DNA of 47,429 nucleotides from Bryobacterales bacterium (lineage in GTDB: Bacteria; Acidobacteriota; Terriglobia; Bryobacterales; Bryobacteraceae), in NCBI GenBank assembly GCA_027452065.1, contig DAIDHC010000067.1, positions 1 through 47,429 on the forward strand. The letters run 5' to 3'. Shown here in pieces: positions 17,687-24,423 of the stretch; position 1 is the stretch's first letter, and every line of letters begins with the position of its first letter. The notes beneath the pieces were generated by a model, which saw only the letters and a list, made by a program, of their open reading frames with translations, was not told the origin of the DNA and did not search any database. A program made the position numbers and the translations under genes.

Positions 17687-18726
17687 TGCATGTTTTCCCT
17701 GTGGGCGGCGGCTCCGCGCTTGGAGCCGATGTTGGCGGCGCGCATTTTGTAAAACAGCGATCGATAGCTGATGCCGAGGGCTCGGGCGGCCTCACGGCGA
17801 TTCCAGTGGGTGGCGGAGAGCGCTTCGAGGATGGTGCGGCGCTCGAACTCGGAGGCCGCGTGGCGGGTAAGTTCCTTGAGAGAGCGCGAGGCGCCGGCGG
17901 TGGAGCCGTTGGCGATTCCGCCGCGCCGGCCGAGGTCGGCGAGAATGCTTTCTTCCGAGCCGAGGATGAGGTAGTTCTTGACACAGGTTTCCAGCTCGCG
18001 AATATTGCCGGGCCAGTCGTACTCGATGAGGAGGCGCATCACCGAGGCCGAGGGAAGCCGGACGGTGCTGCGATAGCGTTCCTGATGAAGTTTCAGAAAG
18101 TGATCGACGAGCAAGGGGATATCGCAGCGGCGGTCGCGGAGACCGGGAAGCCGGATGAGGAGCACGCTGATGCGGTAGTAAAGATCTTCGCGAAAGTGTC
18201 CGGCCTGGACCTCAGTTTCGAGTTCGCGTTTACATGCCGAAACGAGAGCGAACCGGGCGGCGCGGACTTCCCTTCCCCCGACGCGGGAAAATTCGCCGTC
18301 CTGAAGCAGTTGCAGCAGAGCTCCCTGGCTGGCAAAGTCGAGTTCGGTAATTTCATCGAGGAAGAGAGTGCCGCTTCCGGCCGCTTCCGCCCAGCCGGGG
18401 CGGCTGGAAGTGGCGCCGGTATAAGCGCCGCGCTCGTAGCCGAAGAACTCGGTTTGCATGAGCGAGCCGGGCACGGCGGCACAGTTGAGCGGGACAAATG
18501 GCTCCTGGCGGCGGGGAGAATTGTTGTGCAGCCAGCGGGCGAAGAGACCTTTTCCGGTTCCGCTTTCGCCGGAGATGAGGACGGGCAAACCGGCGGAAGC
18601 CATGCTTCTGGCAGCGCGCTGGATCTCCCGCATGTTTTCGGAGTAGCCGAAAAGGACTTCGTCGGGCACAATGGCGGGCGAAGCTTCGGGCAAGGGCTGG
18701 TCGATCATGGAAGGAGGGAGCGGCAT
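17683..18726 (-). CDS. Sigma-54-dependent activator without receiver domain (first gene of EPS operon)
   Basis: The 347-residue protein consists of an AAA+ sigma-54 interaction domain and a Fis-type HTH. Walker A GESGTGKG is at ~52-59, the sigma-54 contact loop is GAYTGA (~100) instead of the commoner GAFTGA, Walker B is GTLFLDEITEL and the arginine-finger region is FREDLYYRI. The C-terminal HTH is HWNRREAARALGISYRSLFYKM. There is no phosphoacceptor domain, so activity may depend on level, binding partners or oligomerisation. PEP-CTERM EPS loci commonly carry a sigma-54 response regulator (PrsR); this looks like a short relative. ATG 18726 is preferred; a GTG at 18786 would add 20 residues. 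It is translationally coupled to Wzz. Confidence 0.85.
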   Translation of the reverse strand: MPLPPSMIDQPLPEASPAIVPDEVLFGYSENMREIQRAARSMASAGLPVLISGESGTGKGLFARWLHNNSPRRQEPFVPLNCAAVPGSLMQTEFFGYERGAYTGATSSRPGWAEAAGSGTLFLDEITELDFASQGALLQLLQDGEFSRVGGREVRAARFALVSACKRELETEVQAGHFREDLYYRISVLLIRLPGLRDRRCDIPLLVDHFLKLHQERYRSTVRLPSASVMRLLIEYDWPGNIRELETCVKNYLILGSEESILADLGRRGGIANGSTAGASRSLKELTRHAASEFERRTILEALSATHWNRREAARALGISYRSLFYKMRAANIGSKRGAAAHRENMQ

Positions 18727-19145
18727 AGTCGCGGTTCGGCCTTGCGGTCGCCCTGGAGAGGAGCATCCATCTGGCCAGACCGGCACGGCGCGGGAGACGT
18801 GCGGGACGGCCGGCCGGGCAACGTTGAACGGTGAATTATTTCATGCGATTAGAGAGCGCGGGAAGCGACTTGGATGATCATGGCAGGGCAACGAGGTGGG
18901 ACGGATTCGCGGGGCAGGAGTTAATTCACGGAAAATGATTGCACAAGATTGCCCGCAGGCTGCCCTCCACCGTGAGCAGGCAGGGGGAGTTGCCAAGCTC
19001 ACGGGACGGAACATTCGACGGGGGGCGAGAGACGCGCGGGGGAAAGAGATCGACAAAAAAGATAACCGCCGGCCGGGAAGACCCGGGCCGGCGGCGCAAT
19101 CGGAAGCTCAGAAATGGCGATATCGAATGACTTAACGCGGGTGAC
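18727..19145. other. Intergenic region upstream of the EPS operon
   Basis: These 419 bp carry no convincing gene. They should contain the EPS operon promoter on the - strand and the terminator of the 19146 gene. I looked for a -24/-12 sigma-54 element on the - strand and found only poor matches with the right GG-N10-GC spacing (near 18950-18980). I therefore call no promoter. A 12-bp direct repeat (see 19128-19153) lies at its right edge. Confidence 0.5.
19055..19094 (-). terminator. Rho-independent terminator of the 19146 sigma-54 activator gene
   Basis: Read on the - strand, a 12-bp GC stem (arms at 19082-19094 and 19066-19077, AAGA-complement loop 19078-19081, one bulged base at 19085) is followed by TTATC and then a run of six T (complement of AAAAAA at 19055-19060). 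This stem plus T-tract is a textbook intrinsic terminator. It lies about 50 bp beyond the TAA of the activator gene and would insulate the EPS operon from it. Confidence 0.88.
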
Positions 19146-19153
19146 TTAACGCG
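19128..19153. repeat. 12-bp tandem repeat over the stop of the activator gene
   Basis: TGACTTAACGCG occurs at 19128-19139 and again at 19142-19153, separated by two bases. The second copy contains the complement of the TAA stop of the adjacent gene, so the pair looks like a small local duplication. No function is evident. Confidence 0.7.
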
Positions 19154-20162
19154 CGACGGCACGCTGCAACGGCATGACGTCAGCGGCAGCAACCTCGGGA
19201 AGGGGCCGGCGGCTGGGCGTGATGTCGAGTTCGTACTGGCGAATCTTGTAGAGCAAGGCCTTGTAGCTTACTTTGAGCATTCGCGCAGCCTGCTTTCGAT
19301 TCCAGCAGGTTTCGCGCAAAGCGTTGCGAATGGCTTCGGCCTCCGTCTGGCGCTTCAGCGTGCGGACGGTATCTTTGAGGTCTTCGCTGCCCGATTCGAC
19401 GGGCTTCAGAACGGCGACCGGGCGTGGCGCGGACCGGTGGGTGCTGAGAGCGGCCCGCTCATCGCGGAGGATGAGGTAGCGTTTGACGACGTTTTCGAGC
19501 TCACGCACGTTGCCCGGCCAGGCGTAGCGGAGACAGGAATCGACGAAAGAGGGCGTGGGGGCCAGGGGCTCGATGTTAAGCGCTGTGGCGTACCAGTCGA
19601 TGTAGTGTTCGAGAAGCGCCTGAATGTCCTCGGGCCGCTCGCGCAGTGGAGGGAGTTCGAGGGTGAAGGCGCCGAGGCGATAGTAGAGATCCTCACGGAA
19701 GCGGGACGATTCGAGAGCCGCCTCCATGTCGATATTCGTGGCGGCGATGACGCGGACATCAACGCGGATGGTCGAACGGCCGCCGAGGCGGGAAAACTCT
19801 CCGTCCTGCAGCACGTGAAGCAGCTTGGCCTGAAGTCGCGCCGGGAGCTCGCCGATTTCATCAAGGAAGATCGTGCCTTTGTGGCAGAGCTCGAACTTGC
19901 CGGGCTTGGAGCCGACGGCGCCGGTAAAGGCTCCCGCTTCATAACCGAACAACTCGCTCTCCAAAAGGTCCGCCGGGATCGCGGCGCAATTGACCTTGAG
20001 GAAGATTTTTCCCGCGCGACGCGAATTCTCGTGAATCAGCCTTGCGATCACCTCCTTGCCGGTGCCGCTTTCCCCCAAACAAAGAACGGGGACATCGACC
20101 GCGGCGATCTGTGCCGCGGATTCGGCGATTCTGCGCATCGCCGGACTTGCGTGAATAAACAT
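19146..20162 (-). CDS. Sigma-54-dependent Fis-family activator without receiver domain (monocistronic)
   Basis: The 338-residue protein has Walker A GESGTGKE at 30-37, an intact GAFTGA loop at 77-82, Walker B GTIFLDEIGEL, FREDLYYRLGAF and the C-terminal Fis-like HTH CWNRKQAARMLKVSYKALLYKI (~290-312). It is a close structural relative of the regulator heading the EPS operon. It also lacks any sensory or phosphoacceptor domain. ATG 20162 is preceded on the mRNA by a GAGGAG ribosome-binding site. The gene stands alone: it has its own terminator downstream and a divergent 856-bp spacer upstream shared with the TPR gene. It may activate the TPR and PEP-CTERM-like genes or the EPS operon, which is inferred from position only. 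Confidence 0.88.
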   Translation of the reverse strand: MFIHASPAMRRIAESAAQIAAVDVPVLCLGESGTGKEVIARLIHENSRRAGKIFLKVNCAAIPADLLESELFGYEAGAFTGAVGSKPGKFELCHKGTIFLDEIGELPARLQAKLLHVLQDGEFSRLGGRSTIRVDVRVIAATNIDMEAALESSRFREDLYYRLGAFTLELPPLRERPEDIQALLEHYIDWYATALNIEPLAPTPSFVDSCLRYAWPGNVRELENVVKRYLILRDERAALSTHRSAPRPVAVLKPVESGSEDLKDTVRTLKRQTEAEAIRNALRETCWNRKQAARMLKVSYKALLYKIRQYELDITPSRRPLPEVAAADVMPLQRAVAR

Positions 20163-20581
20163 AGCCTCTCCTCACACCCCTCTTTTCGGCACCGCACTTT
20201 TCGGTTCCCTTGTTCGTTGACGCTTTCCTCGTCAATCCGGGAACGCTAGCCTTTGTTACGTGTCGGTGAATTACATCCGTAACTTCGTTATAAACCCTGC
20301 CCACAATTTGTCAAGACACATACCATAGTGCGCAATAAAAGCGCGGTACCGAGTAAGTTCTGGTACTGAAGCGGCGTTATTGCACATCTTTACGGAAGGT
20401 ACTTTCCCAGGACCAAAACCGTTCCCTGAGTCTTGACATGAGAACGATGAAGTGCGTCGCGCCATGCGGCACCGCGACGGCGCGCGATGTGAGGGCCAGG
20501 AAAGAGACTCTTCGGAGCGGCATGAGGCGACGTGGCGAAATGGTTCGGAAGCGTCGCAGCCTGAGCGCGGTCTGATGGATG

Positions 20582-20610
20582 ACGCGCCGGCGATTGCCAG
20601 GCCGGCGCGT
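20582..20610. repeat. Strong hairpin, 10-bp perfect stem
   Basis: ACGCGCCGGC (20582-20591) and GCCGGCGCGT (20601-20610) form a perfect stem with a 9-base loop. No T-tract follows on either strand, so it is not a standard intrinsic terminator. It lies in the spacer upstream of the TPR gene and could be an RNA structure or a protein-binding dyad. Confidence 0.6.
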
Positions 20611-20892
20611 GCAGGCAGGAGGAAACAGGATCGGGGGCAAGCGGGGTTCCGACAACTCCGGCAGCGAAAAGGCGACGGCGGTAACGCGCGAGGGTACCGA
20701 GAGGCGAGGACTTTGGATTCAGAAGCGATAGAAGGGATGTGAAACGGGAGTGCGAGTTCCGATGCCTTGCGATCGGTTTCGTGTAGGCGCGAATACGTAT
20801 TAGTAATGATGGCGAGTGAGCGTGGGCGAGTAGGAATGGAAGGTAGTCCTAGACCGGGTACTGATCCCCAGCAGGGCAACCCAGGAGGAATA

Positions 20893-20946
20893 ATGGGAAA
20901 CTTTGTTCCCACAGGCCGCAGACTCGCAGTGAGGGTGAACCATTGA
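20893..20946 (+). CDS. Possible 17-residue leader peptide upstream of the TPR gene
   Basis: ATG 20893 opens a 17-codon ORF, MGNFVPTGRRLAVRVNH, ending at TGA 20944-20946. It is preceded by a near-ideal AGGAGG ribosome-binding site (20883-20888) five bases ahead, a better site than that of the TPR gene starting 73 bp downstream. The start lies at the edge of the dyad TGGGAA-N6-TTCCCA. It could be a translated leader that controls the TPR gene, or chance. I do not recognise the peptide. Confidence 0.35.
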   Translation: MGNFVPTGRRLAVRVNH

Positions 20947-21018
20947 AAAGCAATGCGATGAGCGATTCGGGAAGAATTGCGGCGGACGTGGAGACAGAGT
21001 TGCTGCAAGCGAGGTGTG

Positions 21019-23307
21019 ATGCGCCGCAAGGTTTTCGTACTGGCAGCCGCCGGGCTAGTAGTCCTGGCACTCGTCGGGGTGTGGAGACTCTCACCGCGCC
21101 ACATTGCAAGAAGGCAGATCGCGAAAGGCGAACAGTACCTGGGACGGCAGCAGTACAGGCAGGCCATCCTGGCGTTTCAAGCGGCGCTTTTGGCGGAGCC
21201 GCATTCGGCGCGGGCGTTACGGGACCTGGGTGAAGCGCTGCTGGCGACCGGTTCTTGGAGCGACGCGTACTCGGCGTTGCGGCAAGCGGCGGAACTTCAG
21301 CCGGAAGACGAGACAATCCGGCTGGCGTTGGGGCGGCTATTTCTGACCGGGAAGCAGTTTACGAACGCAGAGACGGAAGCGGCGCATTTATTGAAAGCGA
21401 ACGCGACGAACGCGGATGCGCTGCAATTGCTGGCCGGGGCGGAGATCGGCGCCGGCAAATACGAGCAAGCGCGCAGCGCATTGGAGCGGCTGGCCGCGGC
21501 GCGGCCGGGGACGGCTGAAATTCTGATGGATCTCGGCTTGGTGGATCTGGCGCTGGGGGATCTGCGGGAGGCGGAAGGGAACCTGCAGCGGGCAGCGGAA
21601 CGGGCGCCGAAATCCGCCAAAGCCCAGTGGAACCTGGTGAGCCTTTACCGTTTGAAACACGATCCGGCGCGGGCGCTCGCGGTGTTGCGGGGGGCGGCGG
21701 CGGCGAACCCGGGCTCGGCGGAGTTGGTGTTGCCGCTGGCGGACCTGGAATGGTCGGCGGGCAATCAGGGACGTGCGGAGGCGCTCCTGCAAGCGCTGGA
21801 ACGGTCGTCGGGAGCAACGGTGGAGGCAAGACTGAAGACGGGCGACTTTTACCTCGCGCACGGAGAGGCGGCATCGGCGCGGAGAATTTACGACGCGGTG
21901 GCGCGCGAGGCGCCGAAATCGACCGAGGCGAAGGAACGACAGGTGGACTGGTATATTTCGCAGCGTCAACTGCGCGAGGCGGCGGCACTGAACATGGCGA
22001 TAGTGCAGCAGAACCCGGAGGATGAACGCGCAGCCGTTCAGAGGGGGCGAATTCTGTTGGAGCAAGGAAACGCTCCGGCAGCGGTGGCGGTGCTGCGGCG
22101 GGTAGCGGCTTTCCGCCCGAACCAGGTTGCGGGGCACTACGAACTGAGCCGGGCACTGGCGGGGAGCGGGAGCGCCGGCGAGGCTCGGGCCGAGTTGCAG
22201 GAGTGTCTCAGGCTGGATCCGGGGTTTCAGCCGGCGCTCATCGCTTTGGCGCAGACGGCGATGTCGATGGGAGATTTCGCTACAGCGGTGGAAGTAGCGC
22301 GGCGGGCTGTGCAGCAGCGGCCCGATGGTTATGAAGAGCGAAACGAGCTGGGGCGGGCATATCTGGGAATCGGGAAGGCGGCCGCGGCAGAGCAGGAATT
22401 CGAACTGGCACTCAATGTGAGTGCGAGGCCGGAAGCGGAATCGTATCTCGCTCTGGCCATAGCTGCCCAGGGGCGGCCGGAGGCGGCCGAGGCGCACTTT
22501 CGCCAGGCGCTGGGGATGGGGCCCGACGCGTCAGCGGTGGCGGCGCGGCTGTACACGACGTATTTGTTGAGCCGGCATGAGGAGGCGCGAGCGCTGGCGG
22601 CGTTGGAGGATTTGACCAAGAAGCAGCCGGACAACGCGCGGCTGGAGGTGACGCTGTCATATGTGGCGCTGCGGATGGAACGTTTTGCGAGGGCGCAACA
22701 GGCGGCGGAGGCGGCGGTCCGACTGAGTCCGGAGCTGGCCGAAGCGCACATGCTGCGGGCCCAGGCTGCCGAGGGGCAAGGGCAGACGGCGGCGGCGTTG
22801 GCGGCATACCACGAGGCGGCGCGGCTGGCTCCGCGGGACCCGCGCGTGTTGACCGCGATGGGCAATCTGTATCTCTCGATGGGGAAAGCCGCTCAGGCAG
22901 CCGATGCCTACCAGAAGGCACTGGACGGCGACCCGAATTTTGCGGCGGCGCTGGGCAACCTGGCGTGGGTGCGCGCGCAGCAGGGGAAGAACCTGGATGA
23001 AGCGCTGGGATATGCACAACGGGCACGCGAGCTGGCGCCGAACAATCCGTCGATTGCCGACACTCTGGCATGGATTGAGCACAAGCGGGGTCTGGATCGA
23101 ACAGCGTTGCCGCTGCTGGAGGACTGTGTGAGAGTGGCGCCGCAGCAATCGTTGTATCGCTATCATCTGGGCGTTGTGCTGATCGCGGCGGGCGACACCG
23201 GGCGCGGGCGGATGCAGCTTCGCGACTCGCTGCGCGGCGACCTGCCCGCAGAGGATGCGGGCGAAGCCAACAGGCTGCTCGAGGCATCCGCGGTGGGCAT
23301 ACGATGA
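21019..23307 (+). CDS. Membrane-anchored TPR protein, PrsT-like (PEP-CTERM system)
   Basis: The 762-residue protein has a short basic start and one hydrophobic helix (~residues 5-22, FVLAAAGLVVLALVGVW). The rest is almost entirely tetratricopeptide repeats of ~34 residues, roughly 18-20 of them, with typical A..LG.A....G....A pairs. It resembles the PEP-CTERM-system TPR protein PrsT found next to XrtA EPS operons. Unlike the lipoprotein version, I see no lipobox cysteine near this start, so it is probably anchored by the helix and faces the periplasm as a scaffold. ATG 21019 has GAGG four bases ahead; in-frame GTG 21016 and TTG 20977 are alternatives. Confidence 0.8.
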   Translation: MRRKVFVLAAAGLVVLALVGVWRLSPRHIARRQIAKGEQYLGRQQYRQAILAFQAALLAEPHSARALRDLGEALLATGSWSDAYSALRQAAELQPEDETIRLALGRLFLTGKQFTNAETEAAHLLKANATNADALQLLAGAEIGAGKYEQARSALERLAAARPGTAEILMDLGLVDLALGDLREAEGNLQRAAERAPKSAKAQWNLVSLYRLKHDPARALAVLRGAAAANPGSAELVLPLADLEWSAGNQGRAEALLQALERSSGATVEARLKTGDFYLAHGEAASARRIYDAVAREAPKSTEAKERQVDWYISQRQLREAAALNMAIVQQNPEDERAAVQRGRILLEQGNAPAAVAVLRRVAAFRPNQVAGHYELSRALAGSGSAGEARAELQECLRLDPGFQPALIALAQTAMSMGDFATAVEVARRAVQQRPDGYEERNELGRAYLGIGKAAAAEQEFELALNVSARPEAESYLALAIAAQGRPEAAEAHFRQALGMGPDASAVAARLYTTYLLSRHEEARALAALEDLTKKQPDNARLEVTLSYVALRMERFARAQQAAEAAVRLSPELAEAHMLRAQAAEGQGQTAAALAAYHEAARLAPRDPRVLTAMGNLYLSMGKAAQAADAYQKALDGDPNFAAALGNLAWVRAQQGKNLDEALGYAQRARELAPNNPSIADTLAWIEHKRGLDRTALPLLEDCVRVAPQQSLYRYHLGVVLIAAGDTGRGRMQLRDSLRGDLPAEDAGEANRLLEASAVGIR

Positions 23308-23327
23308 GTGCGCAATCCCGTTGCGCA
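23308..23327 (+). repeat. Hairpin directly after the TPR gene
   Basis: TGCGCAA (23309-23315) and TTGCGCA (23321-23327) are perfect arms around a 5-base loop, starting two bases after the TGA. There is no T-tract. It may attenuate read-through or protect the 3' end of the TPR mRNA before the PEP-CTERM-like gene. Confidence 0.55.
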
Positions 23328-23420
23328 TAGAGGCGACCGAATGGGCGAAGTGTTCCGGGACACCCTCTTGGGCAACAACGCAAGCATCTAACAATAGGGG
23401 AGTTAGACGAATCCTGAAGA

Positions 23421-23436
23421 TGGCCTACGGCGTGCA
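23421..23436 (+). promoter_or_regulatory. Possible sigma-54 (-24/-12) promoter of the PEP-CTERM-like gene
   Basis: TGGCCTACGGCGTGCA has the invariant GG and GC with the required ten-base gap, a TGGC start and TGCA end. It matches the consensus TGGCAC-N5-TTGCW at both invariant doublets but not at all flanking bases. It lies 74 bp upstream of the ATG. Two sigma-54 activators are encoded nearby, and PEP-CTERM genes are known sigma-54 targets in other XrtA systems, which supports the call. A chance match remains possible in GC-rich DNA. Confidence 0.35.
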
Positions 23437-23509
23437 CGCGGAGAGGAGTAGTCGCTTGTTCAGCGGTTCGCTGTTTTGAGCCGGAGCGACGGGATGGAGG
23501 AGAGTGCGA

Positions 23510-24208
23510 ATGTCGAAGAGGCTGTTCCAACTGGGGACTTTGGCGCTGGCTATGGCTGTGGGAACGGGCGTAGCGTATGCGGACGTCAGTGCCATCGACC
23601 TTGCATCTACGCTGTTGCCGGCCACATTCACAGGCGAGGGATCAAGCGTTCAACTGAACCTCGGAAACTGTCTTAGCAGCACATGCGACATGAATGGAGT
23701 GGGTGTCGCCGTGGACGGGACGACACAGACAGCAAGCACGTGGGACCTGGGGAGCACCCAGAACACGATTGACCTGACCTATGCCAACGGCACGTGGTCA
23801 TTCAGTGCGAGCGCGCCGATCACGTTTTATTTTGGTTTGGGCGGATCGCTGCTCACCGGAGAAATGAGCCTGTCGAAGATGGCCATGTCGGCGGCGTCGA
23901 ATAGTCTGATGACTCAATATGGAGTCGCCGGCAATTTCGATGCGACGGGGGGCCAGTACGCGTCGAACTTTGGACCGGCTCTGGCCAACGTGGGGTTGAA
24001 GTTTCTGTTTCTAGGATCGGTGGACCTGACGTCGCTGCTGGGGGCGGCGAACGTGGGCAAGCAGTTCTCGGCGACACTGATGGTCGGACAGATCACGCCG
24101 AGCCAGACGCCGGAGAGCGCGAGCGTATGGCTGACGGGTGGCGGACTGATGTTGCTGGGGACAATCCTCCGTCTGCGGCGCGGCCATGGCCGCCAGCAGC
24201 GGAGCTGA
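23510..24208 (+). CDS. Secreted protein with a PEP-CTERM-like sorting tail
   Basis: The 232-residue protein has a signal peptide (MSKRLFQLGTLALAMAVGTG, probable cleavage after AYA at ~25). A Ser/Thr/Gly-rich, beta-type middle contains two Cys in NCLSSTCDMNG. The C-terminus is TPESASVWLTGGGLMLLGTI followed by LRLRRG, which fits the exosortase substrate layout of short motif, hydrophobic helix and Arg cluster. The motif is P-E-S rather than P-E-P, and ten residues follow the Arg cluster. ATG 23510 has GGAGG nine bases upstream; a GTG at 23504 is too close to it. It would be cut and anchored or released by an exosortase encoded elsewhere, perhaps as a surface or matrix protein with the EPS. Confidence 0.75.
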   Translation: MSKRLFQLGTLALAMAVGTGVAYADVSAIDLASTLLPATFTGEGSSVQLNLGNCLSSTCDMNGVGVAVDGTTQTASTWDLGSTQNTIDLTYANGTWSFSASAPITFYFGLGGSLLTGEMSLSKMAMSAASNSLMTQYGVAGNFDATGGQYASNFGPALANVGLKFLFLGSVDLTSLLGAANVGKQFSATLMVGQITPSQTPESASVWLTGGGLMLLGTILRLRRGHGRQQRS

Positions 24209-24223
24209 CGAGGTTGACAGACA

Positions 24224-24297
24224 TCCGGGTTTGACCAGACCCGGAGCTGGCGTGAGCGAAGGCGCGATGCGCCGTGGGGTGAAGCTCGATTCACCCC
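24224..24297. terminator. Two hairpins between convergent genes, probable bidirectional terminator region
   Basis: The 215-bp gap between the PEP-CTERM-like gene and the PKS gene contains TCCGGGT/ACCCGGA (24224-24230 and 24239-24245, 8-base loop), then GGGGTGAA/TTCACCCC (24276-24283 and 24290-24297, 6-base loop). Both are perfect stems in the expected place for transcription stops. Neither has a T-tract, so these are not standard intrinsic terminators. The rest of the gap shows nothing else. Confidence 0.5.
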
Positions 24298-24423
24298 GCG
24301 GCGCGTTGTGCGTTTTGCGGGCGATATCCGCAGGTTTGTCTTCGAGGACGGCGGCAGCGCGAGCACGGCTTGTGGCAGGGCTAGCGAAGCGGTGGACCGG
24401 GTGGGATGATGCCGGGAGCGGGC

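Larger units (their letters stand above)
20163..21018. other. 856-bp divergent control region between the activator and TPR genes
   Basis: I find no convincing long gene here, though a short leader ORF lies at 20893-20946. The region has several dyads: TTGACG-N7-CGTCAA (20217-20235), GTTACG-N17-CGTAAC (20255-20283), an imperfect long dyad built on GCAATAA/TTATTGC (20328-20387), a 10-bp-stem hairpin (20582-20610), the palindrome AATACGTATT (20792-20801) and TGGGAA-N6-TTCCCA (20894-20911). The first two lie 55-121 bp upstream of the activator start and could be operators. A 45-codon ORF beginning ATG 20438 has no good ribosome-binding site. Confidence 0.55.

Noticed and set aside
20361-20376. 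TGGTACTGAAGCGGCG as a sigma-54 promoter for the TPR gene
   Set aside because: The GG-N10-GC spacing is right but the -12 part (CGGCG) is poor and the site is ~640 bp from the gene.
20438-20575. 45-codon ORF in the spacer upstream of the TPR gene
   Set aside because: It has no ribosome-binding site, an Arg-rich composition as expected from random GC-rich DNA, and no recognisable features.
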